Of a DNA stretch of 64,000 nucleotides, positions 29,742 to 40,149 are shown in pieces (position 1 is the first letter of the stretch; each line of letters opens with the position of its first letter). Source of the stretch: Isotricha intestinalis (lineage: Eukaryota; Ciliophora; Litostomatea; Vestibuliferida; Isotrichidae). Below the pieces are notes generated by a model. It was given only the letters and a program-made list of their open reading frames with translations, was not told where the DNA came from and ran no database searches. The position numbers and the translations under genes are program-made. Location: assembly GCA_023807065.1 (NCBI GenBank), contig JAJJLU010003469.1, positions 34,634 to 98,633 on the forward strand, written 5' to 3'.

Positions 29742-30552
29742 TTAAAAATCTTTCTTAACTTTAGCTTCTTTAGCTTTTTCTTCTTCTTCTTCTTTTTCAA
29801 CAACTTTCAAAAACTCATTAATTTCCTCAACATTAATGAATCTTTGAATAATATCTCCTTGAGCATTTTTTTCAAGAACAAAAATTTCCACATTTTCTCC
29901 ATTCATTTTATTTTTATCAAGTGTTTTTTTAAGAACTTTAACAGTTAATTTAATACCATCTTTTAAGAAAGATCATTTTCATAAAACTGTTTAAGGGTGC
30001 TTTGAGCACTTTGATCATTTTTTCCAATAGCATGAGCTTTCCAAGTATTATAAATCCCACTGGGTTTAGTATTATATAATTGATACCCAAAATTTTTATC
30101 CCATCCAACAAAAAGAAAACCAGCACCATAAGGACGAGTGGAACCGAATTGAGTTTTAGTTTGCATAATATCTGATATGTACCTTACTACATTTTCAACA
30201 GGAGTATAATTTTTATATTTGTAAAAGTAATTCTGACTATATTCACGACAGTAGTCTATTAGTAAATTAGCATCTGATGCTATTCCTCCTACTCCTACTG
30301 CTATGTTTGTGTCTATTTTATATATTTTTTCACTGTGCTTTCCACGTTCTAGTAATTTTGATAGTGATTCTTTCTCACATGATATTATTACTCCTTCTTT
30401 TGTTACTATTGATATACATAAACCAGCGTTGTCTATGTTTTTTATTGCGTTTTCTACTTGAAGTAAACGACCTATTTTTTTATATTTTATTTTTTTTTTT
30501 AATTACCTTCTGGAGTAAAGATACTTGTTAGGGAATCGTATTTTCGACTCAT
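29742..30552 (-). pseudogene. Proteasome 20S alpha-3 (PSMA4-like) gene with one-base frameshift
   Basis: Exon 1 is 30552-30507 (MSRKYDSLTSIFTPEG), the intron is 30472-30506 (35 nt, GTAATT...ATAG), and exon 2 opens RLLQVENAIKNIDNAGLCIS. Later PSMA4-type blocks follow in order: EKIYKI, GGIASDANLLIDYCRE, KTQFGSTRPYGAGFLFVGWD, YNTKPSGIYNTWKAHAIGKN and STLKQFYENDLS. The frame then hits TAA at 29963-29965. The other frame continues in perfect register with the family (LKDGIKLTVKVLKKTLDKNK ... EEEEEKAKEAKVKK) to a stop at 29742-29744. One missing T (CTTTCTTAAAAG where CTTTCTTTAAAAG is expected) explains it. The conserved N-terminal alpha signature is also altered: Gln-Val-Glu-Tyr-Ala is QVENA here. 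It is either a young pseudogene, an assembly error, or a frameshifted gene. Confidence 0.88.
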
Positions 30553-30898
30553 TTTATTTTTTATATATATATTTTTTTTTTTTTTATATTTTTTTTATTT
30601 TTTTTTTTTTTTATTTTTTTAATTGGGTTTTTTTGGGGGTTATGATTTATTTTGATTGTTATAATTTATTTTTTTTATTAATTTATTTTTTGAATTTTTA
30701 TTATTTTTTTTTTTAAATTAATTTCAGTTGGAAAATATGAAGAAAGTGATTATAAAAAAGATAATAAGTTAAGATAAGTGAATTAAAGGGAAAAAGTGAA
30801 GTTTATTTTAAAGTAAATAAATATTAAAAGTAATTTTTTTTAAAGAAAAAAGTTTTAAACTCTTTGAATAAATAAATATTGTTTTTCTAATATATAAA
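30553..30898. other. T-rich spacer upstream of the proteasome gene
   Basis: 346 bp with long T runs at 30560-30720, then A-rich sequence. The apparent all-Phe/Tyr frames come from the T runs. No gene is seen. Confidence 0.6.
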
Positions 30899-33800
30899 CT
30901 AAGGATTATTATGAATATTAAAAACTAAATTAAAAATTAATAATTTATTATCAGACATTTTACTTTTTTGAATTTTTATATGTGGAAAACCTTCTTCTTC
31001 TTCGTTTGAAGATGAACTTTCTTCTTCTTCATCTTCTTTAATAATATCATTTTCAATTTTTTCATTTTTATTTTTTTCATAATCTAAAATATTTTTTTTA
31101 TCTTCTTCATCATTTTTAATATCTTCATTATCTTCTTTTTTAATTTCTTCATTATCTTCTTTTTTAATTTCTTCATTATCTTCTTTTTTAATTTCTTCAT
31201 TTTCTTCTTTTTTAATTTCTTCATTTTCTTCTTTTTTTTCTTTTTCTTCTTTTTCTTTTTTTTCTTCTCCATTAATTATTTTAAACATTCTTTCTAATTT
31301 TCTCATATCAATTTTTCCTTCATCTTCATTAATTTTAAAAATAATTTCTTTAATTAACTGAACTTTAGTAAATTCTTCTCCTCTTTCCTTAATAATATTT
31401 TCTTCATCTTCATCAATACATTTATTTAAATAAATATCATTTTCAAACCAAAAATTAATTTTCATAAAATCTTCTTCTTTTAAAATATTTTCTTTAACTA
31501 ATTCTTTCCATTTTTCATTAGAAATAGTATTACTTCCTATTAAAATTAAAGTAGTAAATAATTCATTAATATTAACATATTTACCATCATATTCTTCAAA
31601 TAAAGAAAAGAAAAAATGATAATTTTTAAAATTTAATTCTCTTATTTTAACACTAATTGCTTTATTATTTAAATTAGAAGGATTTTCAATAAAGTATTTT
31701 TTAATTAATATTTCCTTAACAATATTAGTTTTAACTAAATAATTGATTGATTCACTTGAATATTCCTTTGTTAAAAGATATAAACTATATAAATCATTAA
31801 TATTATAAAAATATTTTTTAATTTCTAATTTTTTATCATCTTCTTCTTTAATATTAATGAAATAATCTTCGATTTTTAATTTATATTTATTATAAATATC
31901 AAAAGAATCAAATTCAAAATCTGAAGAAGTAATATAATTAAGATATCTATGTAAAGAACTTTTTAAATATTCAATAAATTCATTTAAAACAAAATTCTGT
32001 TTTTTAACACTATCAACAATAAATTCATCTAAATTAATATAAGTATCATCAAAAACTTTATAAATATTTTTAACATATTTAATACTAAAAAATTTAAGCA
32101 AAAGCAATCTATACTTTAATTTATTTTTCTCATTTTTAATTTGATTTTTAAACTCTTCTTCAATAATATTAAAAGTATTATTTAATAAATTAGTATTCTT
32201 CCCTTTTTTCTTCATTTTTGATTTAGAAGTTTTTCCTGAATGATGAGAATTATTAGATTTTTTACTTATTCCTTTTACAAAATTAGGATTATTTGTATTA
32301 ATATTAAAAAGATTATTTTTATAATCATCAAATAATTTTTTTATTTTTTCATCTTGTTTAATAATCATTATTAAAGAATTAGTAAATAAAGTATTAATTT
32401 TATAAATAATATTTCCATTCTCATCAATATTATTTAAAATAATAGTTTTATAATCAATAATAAAATCTTCATTATTAGTTGAATCACTATATAAATAATA
32501 TTGCTTAATAACATTAATAGATTTTAAATATTTATTAGCTTCATTTAAGAAAATATTAGAAAGATATTTATAGAAACAATTAATTTCTTTTTCTTTATAA
32601 CCATCATTTTGAAAAGATTCTAATTTTTCAACATCTTCTGTTTTTTTTAACTGAATAACATTCCATAATTGTGCATTAATAATAACAATATCATTCATTA
32701 ATTCCCTGTGAAAATTAGGATTATTTTTTAACTCAGGATGATTTTGAATTAAATCATTATATTTATTTAAATATACTTGAGCTACATCTTTTTTATTTGT
32801 TTTTCTATTTAAAAATGTAATAAAAGAATTTTGATGAAAATTTAAATGATTTATTATATGATTTTGTTGTCTTAATGTAAAATGAATAAAGTTTTTTATT
32901 TTATTTTGATATTCATTATTTAATTCATCTATTTCATTTATTATATTTGAATAATTTGGTGCGTTTCTCATTGAATTTTTTAATTTATTTAATTCATTTT
33001 TTTCTGATTTTTCATAATTTTCATTTATTTCATTTATATCAAAATTTATTTTATTATTGTCTTCTTCTAAATTATTCTCTGATATATCATTTGAATTATT
33101 AAATTCACTTCTATTTATATTATCAAAATCATCATTTTCATTTTCTTCATTTTCTTTTTTTTTTTGTTCTTCTTCTTTTCTTTTTAATTCTTCTTCTTCT
33201 TCTTTTTTTTTCTTTTCAATTTCTTCTTTTTCTAAATTTAAATTCTTAATTACATTATCAATAATATTATTATAAAAATTTTCGCAAACTTCTTCAGTAA
33301 TAATTTCAATATCTTCATTAATTTTTTTAAGAAACTCTTTATCATTTAAGTTAATATTATTAAAAGTTTTTAATTTACCATTTCCCATAATATGATAAAA
33401 ATTAAATAAATTATTAACATTACTTTCATAAAAGTCTTTTTTTTCATTAAATTCATTTTTACTTAATCCAGGAATAAAGTCTTCTAATCTTTCTAATAAT
33501 TTTTTATCATTTGAATTAGGAGGATTATCATCAATATGATAAATTTTATTTTCTTTTGGATCATACTTTAAACCATTAAATCTTCTTAAAATTTCTTCGT
33601 TTTCAACATTTAAATTAAATATAGTATCCAAAGAAGAATTAATTAAATCATGATTTGTATTTTTTTTAACGGGAATATCAATTATATTTGAATAAGAAAA
33701 TAATTTTATTTCTTTTTCTTCTAAAGGTTTATCAAATTCAGATATATATCCAGTTATATAATTTTCTAATTGATTTGCTTGATTTATATTATTTGGATAA

Positions 33801-36580
33801 TTTATTATTATAAATCCATAATATAATTCTGGCTTTAATTTTTCTAATTCTTTTTTATAATTTTCTAAATCTTTATTTAAATTTGCTATTTGAGGATTTG
33901 GCTTTTTTTTCTTAGGATCTTCTTCTTCTTTTTCTTTTTCTTCTAATTCATTTATTTCTTTCTTCATTAATGATATTTTATTTTGTAATTCTTTATATTT
34001 TACATTTTTCTCATTTAAATTATTCATTAAAGTTAATTTTGATTCTAAATCATTTGGAAAATCCTTTTTTATTTGATTTATTAGTAAATTAAATAAAACT
34101 TCATTTGGAATTTCTATTTTATTATTTTCATTATTTTCTAAAGGATTTTCATTATTATTATCTTCTTCTTTTTTTTCTTCTTTTTCTTTATTTCTTAAAG
34201 TTAAATAAGGTTGAATTAAATTTTCAATTTCTTTAAATTCTTCTTTTTTACTTTCAATTTCTTGTTTAATTTGATCAACTTGATTTTTTTTTGCATTTTT
34301 AACTTTTGGATTTTCTTCAATAGGTAAATTTAATTCATCATATTCTTTAACATAATTAAAAAGAATTTCTTCTAAATTATAAATTTTTAAATGAGGAAAT
34401 AATTCAGTTAAAAATTTACTTTGTGTTTTTTTACCACTTAAAGGATTTCCAATAAAAGATATTTTAATAGGAATATAATTAAATATATTCTTATTAGCAA
34501 TTTTACTATTATTATCAATTAAATTTTTATTTTTAATTTTATTATATTTATTATCTAATGAAATATCAATAATTTGTCCAAATTGATTATTTAATATTTT
34601 TTCATTAGGTAAAAGTAAATTTTCATTTTCTTCTTCAGTAGGTTCATAATCTTTAATATCAATACCATTATCATTAACATATATATCATTATATAAATCA
34701 GGATAATTAAATTTATATCCTTTAGATTCTTTTGGTATTATATTATCATTAAATATTCCTATATAATTACAATAATCAAATAATTCATCTTCATCTTTCT
34801 TATTTAATTTTTCACCATAATCACTTTCATATTCACTTTCTGAATCATCTTTTTTTCTAATTTCTAATAAATCTGAATCTATTATTTCGTTATTTATCAT
34901 TTTTTTTGTTAAGTCATCCCATTTATGTTTATTTATTAAATCTATATTATTTTCATTCTGATATTTTCCTACTTCTTTTACTATATCTAATATTTGGTTT
35001 ATAATTGGATATATTAAATTATAATGTTTTTCTTTTTTTTTCCTTTTTATTTCTATTTCTTTTTCTAAAGCTTGAGAATGTATTTTATTTAATTCATTAA
35101 AGTATTCTTCACTATTAAAATTATTATTATTATTATTCTCATTATAATCAGTTGAAATATTAACTGAAGTATTTTGTATTATTGGTAATTCTGTACTTTC
35201 ATTATTTTTATTTTCTATCATTGTTTTAAATAAAGTTATTCTATTCCCAACAAAAATTTGACTATTATGAAGAAATTTACTATTATTAATTAAATTCATT
35301 CCTTTTGAATTTTGACTAATTTCATTAAAAGAAGATTTAGTTTTATTTTCTTCTTTTTTTTCATTTTCTTCTTTTTCTTCATTTTCTTCTTTTTCTTCTT
35401 TTTCTTCATTTTCACTTTTATCACTATAATAAAATAATTTTTCATTTTCTTCTTTAGGCATTAAATTTTCAATTTCTTCATATCTTTTATTTTGTTTCAT
35501 TTCATAAGATTTAATTAAAGAGATTTTACCTTTTTTATTATTTTTTAAATGATAATTCATTTTAGAAACAACAGAATTATTTTCATTTTCTTTTAATTGC
35601 TTTAATTCCATTTCTTCTCTTAATTTTTTTCTATCTCTTTTTTCTTTATCTTTCTTTTGTTTCATTTTTTCATTTAATTTCTCTCTCATTCTTAATAAGA
35701 TAATTTCAGTACTTACATTTTGACTTTTTTTTATTTTTTGTTCTTCAACATCTAATCCCATTCTTGATAAATTATCTTCAAACTTTTTTATTTCATTCTG
35801 ACAATCAATTGAAGATTTATTTAAATAATTTACTGTTGCTTTAGAATAATATAAAACTTTTCTCCAAAAATCATCATGTTCTTTTTTTTTATCTTTTCTT
35901 ATTTTTATCATTGAATTATTCCAATTTTTTAATTGAATATTTTCGATATTATTTAAAGTATAACTTCTATTTTTTTCTAAATTTAAAATTTCATTATGTA
36001 TATTATCATAATGTTCCATATCTTTAATATTTTGCTCTATTAATTTATAGTCTTTGTCATTAAAATTTAATCCTTTAAAACGCTTTTTAAATTTAAATAA
36101 TCTTTGTTCTGATTTATTTGAATTTTCTTTTTGTTTTTCTTCCAAAGCTAATTTATTTTCTCTCATTCTTAAGTATTTTTCATTATCACTTTTAAACATT
36201 AATTGATGATATAATTTATGTATTTTATTACTTTCTTTAAATTTTAATGAATCAAAGGTAATTAATCTTTTATTTAAAACTTGTTTTATTTTAAATAAAT
36301 ATATTTGTGCTGTATAAGGTGATTTTTGTAATATATTATTTCTACTTTTTTCATCTAATATTATATTCATATCTAATAAATTTTTTGTTAAAAAACAATA
36401 ATTGTGAATTATATCTTTTTCGTCATTTGAATTTTTATATATTGATAAATCAGGAACTATTTTTGTTTTATGTAATAATTCTGCAAATAAATATCCATTT
36501 TGAAAATCTTCACTTATGTTATTTACTTTTTTAGATAGTTTTACTTCATTATTTAACCAATTTATTAATTCTTCTACCAT
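30899..36580 (-). CDS. SPEF2: SPEF2/KPL2/CPC1 homologue, ciliary central-pair protein
   Basis: 1893 residues, close to family length. Residues 1-105 form the CH-like domain typical of SPEF family proteins (VEELINWLNNEVKLSKKVNN ... FQNGYLFAELLHK ... IYLFKIKQVLN). Long coiled coils and charged linkers follow. A P-loop adenylate-kinase-like domain starts near residue 705 (ISFIGNPLSGKKTQSKFL, G711), with a lid-like segment ending at SYSNIIDIPVKK. More coiled coil leads to a C-terminal region (~1600-1770) with EF-hand-like helices (FFSLFEEYDGKYVNINELF). CH plus internal ADK domain in this order is diagnostic of SPEF2 / Chlamydomonas CPC1, a C1b central-apparatus protein required for motility. The tail carries acidic octapeptide repeats. 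The stop is TAG. Confidence 0.93.
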   Translation of the reverse strand: MVEELINWLNNEVKLSKKVNNISEDFQNGYLFAELLHKTKIVPDLSIYKNSNDEKDIIHNYCFLTKNLLDMNIILDEKSRNNILQKSPYTAQIYLFKIKQVLNKRLITFDSLKFKESNKIHKLYHQLMFKSDNEKYLRMRENKLALEEKQKENSNKSEQRLFKFKKRFKGLNFNDKDYKLIEQNIKDMEHYDNIHNEILNLEKNRSYTLNNIENIQLKNWNNSMIKIRKDKKKEHDDFWRKVLYYSKATVNYLNKSSIDCQNEIKKFEDNLSRMGLDVEEQKIKKSQNVSTEIILLRMREKLNEKMKQKKDKEKRDRKKLREEMELKQLKENENNSVVSKMNYHLKNNKKGKISLIKSYEMKQNKRYEEIENLMPKEENEKLFYYSDKSENEEKEEKEENEEKEENEKKEENKTKSSFNEISQNSKGMNLINNSKFLHNSQIFVGNRITLFKTMIENKNNESTELPIIQNTSVNISTDYNENNNNNNFNSEEYFNELNKIHSQALEKEIEIKRKKKEKHYNLIYPIINQILDIVKEVGKYQNENNIDLINKHKWDDLTKKMINNEIIDSDLLEIRKKDDSESEYESDYGEKLNKKDEDELFDYCNYIGIFNDNIIPKESKGYKFNYPDLYNDIYVNDNGIDIKDYEPTEEENENLLLPNEKILNNQFGQIIDISLDNKYNKIKNKNLIDNNSKIANKNIFNYIPIKISFIGNPLSGKKTQSKFLTELFPHLKIYNLEEILFNYVKEYDELNLPIEENPKVKNAKKNQVDQIKQEIESKKEEFKEIENLIQPYLTLRNKEKEEKKEEDNNNENPLENNENNKIEIPNEVLFNLLINQIKKDFPNDLESKLTLMNNLNEKNVKYKELQNKISLMKKEINELEEKEKEEEDPKKKKPNPQIANLNKDLENYKKELEKLKPELYYGFIIINYPNNINQANQLENYITGYISEFDKPLEEKEIKLFSYSNIIDIPVKKNTNHDLINSSLDTIFNLNVENEEILRRFNGLKYDPKENKIYHIDDNPPNSNDKKLLERLEDFIPGLSKNEFNEKKDFYESNVNNLFNFYHIMGNGKLKTFNNINLNDKEFLKKINEDIEIITEEVCENFYNNIIDNVIKNLNLEKEEIEKKKKEEEEELKRKEEEQKKKENEENENDDFDNINRSEFNNSNDISENNLEEDNNKINFDINEINENYEKSEKNELNKLKNSMRNAPNYSNIINEIDELNNEYQNKIKNFIHFTLRQQNHIINHLNFHQNSFITFLNRKTNKKDVAQVYLNKYNDLIQNHPELKNNPNFHRELMNDIVIINAQLWNVIQLKKTEDVEKLESFQNDGYKEKEINCFYKYLSNIFLNEANKYLKSINVIKQYYLYSDSTNNEDFIIDYKTIILNNIDENGNIIYKINTLFTNSLIMIIKQDEKIKKLFDDYKNNLFNINTNNPNFVKGISKKSNNSHHSGKTSKSKMKKKGKNTNLLNNTFNIIEEEFKNQIKNEKNKLKYRLLLLKFFSIKYVKNIYKVFDDTYINLDEFIVDSVKKQNFVLNEFIEYLKSSLHRYLNYITSSDFEFDSFDIYNKYKLKIEDYFINIKEEDDKKLEIKKYFYNINDLYSLYLLTKEYSSESINYLVKTNIVKEILIKKYFIENPSNLNNKAISVKIRELNFKNYHFFFSLFEEYDGKYVNINELFTTLILIGSNTISNEKWKELVKENILKEEDFMKINFWFENDIYLNKCIDEDEENIIKERGEEFTKVQLIKEIIFKINEDEGKIDMRKLERMFKIINGEEKKEKEEKEKKEENEEIKKEENEEIKKEDNEEIKKEDNEEIKKEDNEDIKNDEEDKKNILDYEKNKNEKIENDIIKEDEEEESSSSNEEEEGFPHIKIQKSKMSDNKLLIFNLVFNIHNNP
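31115..31240 (-). repeat. In-frame 24-bp repeats in SPEF2 tail (NEEIKKED)
   Basis: About five 24-bp units near residues 1778-1820 encode NEEIKKE(E/D). Units differ by one codon and remain in frame, so the repeat number could vary without killing the protein. Confidence 0.85.
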
Positions 36581-36869
36581 TTTTATTAAGCAGTTATTTT
36601 AATTAATTGATATTTAATTTTTAAATTATATATTTTTTCAAGGAATTAAATTTAAGAATTTTAAGAAATATTCTATTAAACAATTATTTTAACTTATAAA
36701 TTAAGTTAAAAAGTTAAATTAATCAATTTAAAAATTTAATCAAATGAATAATTGGATTTTTTTTAATTTGAGTTTATAATTTCAATTGAAAAAAAATAAT
36801 TTATATAAATTTATAAAATAAACGAATTTTTCATAAAATTGATTTTTTCATTATAAAAAATATTGTTTT

Positions 36870-37511
36870 TTAATTATATATAATATCATATCTTGGAGAA
36901 TTACTAAAACAATATTTAATAAATTTATTTTGAGTTAAATTTTTTATTTTATCATATTTATTAAGTAATAAAGACCTTTTTAAATGATAATTTCTAATTA
37001 AATTTTTATTTTGAAAATAATTTCTATTTTTTCTTTGATTTATTAAAACTTCTTCAACATTAATTTTAGGTTCAATATATCTTAAATCATCATTATTATT
37101 ATTTTTTTTATTTTTAAATATAGTTTTATTAGAAAAATGTTTATGAAGTAATTCGTTGTTGTTCCTAAAAGAAATATTTTTAATTTTTAAAGGATAAACT
37201 AATTCAAATAATTCTTTTTCAAAATCTTTTGAGAAACTATTAAATTTATTCTTTTCAATACTTAAATTTATATTATTATTAATATTATCTTTTTCTTTAA
37301 CATTAATTTTACTTTGATTATTATAATAATAAATTTTAGGTTCTTTTGGAATATTTTTTGAATATTTTGTTATTTTAGGAATAATAGGATTTAATTTTTT
37401 CTTTGGTGAAAAATAATAAAAATTATAATTATTTTGTGATTTTGATTTTATCATTCCTTTATAATAATTTACCTTTATTAAAGCAGGAGGAGATTTAATT
37501 TTAATTTTCAT
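36870..37511 (-). CDS. Basic hypothetical protein
   Basis: 213 residues, very rich in Lys, Asn and Tyr. Stretches with less bias include KSPPALIKVNYYKGMIKSKS near the start, FEKELFELVYPLKIKNISFR in the middle and IKYCFSNSPRYDIIYN at the end. No domain, signal peptide or TM helix is seen. It is divergent from the channel gene at 37613 with only 101 bp between starts, so a shared promoter region is likely. Family unknown. Confidence 0.7.
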   Translation of the reverse strand: MKIKIKSPPALIKVNYYKGMIKSKSQNNYNFYYFSPKKKLNPIIPKITKYSKNIPKEPKIYYYNNQSKINVKEKDNINNNINLSIEKNKFNSFSKDFEKELFELVYPLKIKNISFRNNNELLHKHFSNKTIFKNKKNNNNDDLRYIEPKINVEEVLINQRKNRNYFQNKNLIRNYHLKRSLLLNKYDKIKNLTQNKFIKYCFSNSPRYDIIYN

Positions 37512-37612
37512 AATTTTAAACTAAAAAAATATTAATTTCATTATTAATTGAATAATAATAAAGTGAATAAAAATTAAACTTATAATTAAATTTTATTTAT
37601 TTAAAAACAATA

Positions 37613-39646
37613 ATGTTCCCTCAATCAAAAAATGATAAATATTATGGAATAAATCTTATAAAGAATAAAGAATTATATGACAATTTAATGAGTGATGCAT
37701 ATTGGAAAAATATAGAAAAAAATAAAAAAAAAACAAATAATTCAACATTAGATTTATCAAACATGCAAATATTATCATCACAAAGACCAACATTAAATAT
37801 TAACATGTTGAAAAAAAAAAAGTGTGAGTTTTTAATTAAAAAAGATTCAATATGGAAATCAATATTTGATATGATAGTATTAATATTAGTAAATATATCA
37901 TCATTATATTTATTATATGAATTATGTTTTAAAATAACAGACACTAAAGAAAAAGAAGATATAAGTTGGAAAATAGCAAATTATATAATTGAAATATTAT
38001 TTTTAATATTTATTATTCTTCAATTTTTTCAAGAATATCAAAATCCAGAAACATTAGTAATTGTAAAATCCCATAAAAAAATAGCAAAAAAATACATGAA
38101 ATCAATATGGTTTTTCGTAGATATAATATCAATAATTCCATTTGAATTATTTATAAAAAATAATAATATAATAATATACGCAAAAATAATTCGTTTAATA
38201 AGATTACCTAAATTACTTCAAACAATAGATATTAAAAGATTTGATAATTTAGCAGATTCATTTTTAACATCAAATTCCTCAGGAAATGGAAATAAAAGAC
38301 TAATGATAATATTTAACATGAGATATGTATTTAAAATATTTCGTTTAGTAATAATAGCATCAATATTAACATACTTATTAGGATGTATATGGTACATTTA
38401 TTGTGAGAGAATATATGAAGATCAAACATATTTAAAATCAAATAAAAAAACATTTTTTACAGAATATCATTTATATAATCAAAAACCAAGGAAGAAATTA
38501 ATAATATCATGTTATTTTGTTTTAACAGCTTTAACAACTGTAGGCTTTGGTGATATTAATGCACAAAATGATAGAGAGAAAATATTTGGAATTGTTATAA
38601 TGTTAGTTGGAGTTGCTGTTTTTTCATATGTTATGAGTGAATTTTCAGATCAAATTAATATTTACAATCAAACTTTCGGTGATGTTGATAAGGGAAGTTT
38701 ATTACAAAATTGGTTACATTTATTACAAAAATATTCTAAAGGAAAAAAATTTGATAAAAAACTTATTTTTGATATTGAACAACATTTTCAATTTTTTTGG
38801 AAAAATCATAGAATGTTAGGTGTTGAAAAAAATAATAAATTTCTTATTAGTTTACCTAAAAAAATCAAAGTTGAAGTTGTTGATTATTTTTGGGGTGATT
38901 TTTTTAATAGGTTTTCTAATTTTTTTCTTTATAAGGAAAAAATAAATCATATTTTTTTTAAAAGGAAATTTGTTAAGTTTTATTTCGAACTTTCTTTCTT
39001 AATAATGCCAAGATTATTTTTTAAAAATGAAATAATTTATGAACAAAATGAAGATGTTGAAGAAATGTATTTTATTGTTTTTGGAATGGTTGAAATAGGG
39101 TTTAAAAAAAATAAAAATGATAAACCAAAATATTATCATATATTATATAATAGAGATTATTTTGGAGGTTATTATACTTTATATAATATTAGATCAGAAT
39201 ATATTTATAAAGCTAAAGAAGAATCTAAATTATATGCAATTAATAAAATAGATTTTTTAAAATTATTAAAGAACTTTCCTATTATTGAAAAGTATATGAG
39301 AAAAAATGTTTATAATAAATTTAAAAAAGGAGTTAAGTTTCAAATGGATAAAAGTATTCAAAAGGATTATCAAAATTTAGAAATTATTAATGAAGATGAT
39401 AATGAAATAAATACAAATAAAAAAAAAAATAATAATTCATATAAACCTAAAGAAATGTTAGATATTCATGATAATAAAAATGGAATGTCTATTAATACTA
39501 TTCTTTCTAAAACTATTAAAGAAAAAAAAAACCAAATTGAAGAATTAGAAAATCAATTAGAAGAAAAGTATCTTGCAATTCAAAAAGAATTTGAAAAAGT
39601 TAATGATGAATATTATAAATTAATTCAAAAAATTGATGAAGATTAA
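37613..39646 (+). CDS. Six-TM K+ channel with degenerate CNBD and C-terminal coiled coil
   Basis: 677 residues. S1-S6 span about 80-350: FDMIVLILVNISSLYLLYEL (S1), WFFVDIISIIPFELF (S3), a short S4 (IIRLIRLPKLL), the filter TVGFGD (~308-313) and S6 (FGIVIMLVGVAVFSYVMSEF). The C-linker and CNBD fold follow (~370-570). The nucleotide-binding cassette is poor: YFGGYYTLYNIRSEY has Gly where the ribose-contacting Glu sits and no clear phosphate-binding Arg, so ligand binding is doubtful. The last ~45 residues are a coiled coil (KKNQIEELENQLEEKYLAIQ), as in tetramerising channels. It is compact, with no long disordered N-terminus, in contrast to the channel at 11660. Confidence 0.92.
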   Translation: MFPQSKNDKYYGINLIKNKELYDNLMSDAYWKNIEKNKKKTNNSTLDLSNMQILSSQRPTLNINMLKKKKCEFLIKKDSIWKSIFDMIVLILVNISSLYLLYELCFKITDTKEKEDISWKIANYIIEILFLIFIILQFFQEYQNPETLVIVKSHKKIAKKYMKSIWFFVDIISIIPFELFIKNNNIIIYAKIIRLIRLPKLLQTIDIKRFDNLADSFLTSNSSGNGNKRLMIIFNMRYVFKIFRLVIIASILTYLLGCIWYIYCERIYEDQTYLKSNKKTFFTEYHLYNQKPRKKLIISCYFVLTALTTVGFGDINAQNDREKIFGIVIMLVGVAVFSYVMSEFSDQINIYNQTFGDVDKGSLLQNWLHLLQKYSKGKKFDKKLIFDIEQHFQFFWKNHRMLGVEKNNKFLISLPKKIKVEVVDYFWGDFFNRFSNFFLYKEKINHIFFKRKFVKFYFELSFLIMPRLFFKNEIIYEQNEDVEEMYFIVFGMVEIGFKKNKNDKPKYYHILYNRDYFGGYYTLYNIRSEYIYKAKEESKLYAINKIDFLKLLKNFPIIEKYMRKNVYNKFKKGVKFQMDKSIQKDYQNLEIINEDDNEINTNKKKNNNSYKPKEMLDIHDNKNGMSINTILSKTIKEKKNQIEELENQLEEKYLAIQKEFEKVNDEYYKLIQKIDED

Positions 39647-39740
39647 TAAAAAAAATTGAAAAAGACTATTTATTTAATTATTATTTATATATTTTTAACA
39701 ATTTTAAAGATAAATATTTTATTTTATTAACAAAAAAAAA

Positions 39741-39983
39741 ATGAATACATTATTTTATCAAAATTTTTGTAATATAGAACAAAAAAGTTATAATATAATG
39801 CTTAAACAAAAAAGAAAAAGAAATAAAAATGAAAATCATGAAAACCAAGAGTTAAAAAATCAATATTATATAGAAGAATTATTTGAAAATTATAGTTATG
39901 ATTATTCACAAGAACTTTCATGTGAATATAAAAAAGAAATAATAAATTTTACAAAATTAAAACAAGATTTAATGCCTAAATAA
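39741..39983 (+). CDS. Small acidic/basic hypothetical protein
   Basis: 80 residues. It has a good start context (nine A bases before ATG), a balanced composition with Cys, His and several Tyr, and stops at TAA before the spacer. N-terminal FCNIEQKSYNIML, a basic patch KQKRKRNK, then YIEELFENYSYDYSQELSCE. It could be a real small protein or a chance ORF; I see no homologue. Confidence 0.45.
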   Translation: MNTLFYQNFCNIEQKSYNIMLKQKRKRNKNENHENQELKNQYYIEELFENYSYDYSQELSCEYKKEIINFTKLKQDLMPK

Positions 39984-40149
39984 ATAAAAAAAAAATGTAA
40001 AATTTGTCTTATTATATTTAAGCTTTATATCTTTTAATATTTATAAAATATAATTAAAAACGATTTTTAAATGATAATAATAAAAATAATGGTATATGAT
40101 TAAAATTTTTTTATAATTATTTGATTTTTTAATTAATTAAAATTAATTC

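Noticed and set aside
29742..30552. An extra intron near 29963 to save the proteasome gene
   Set aside because: The only nearby GT...AG pair (GTGCTC...AACAG) removes conserved residues and gives a TGA stop at once, so it does not restore the frame.
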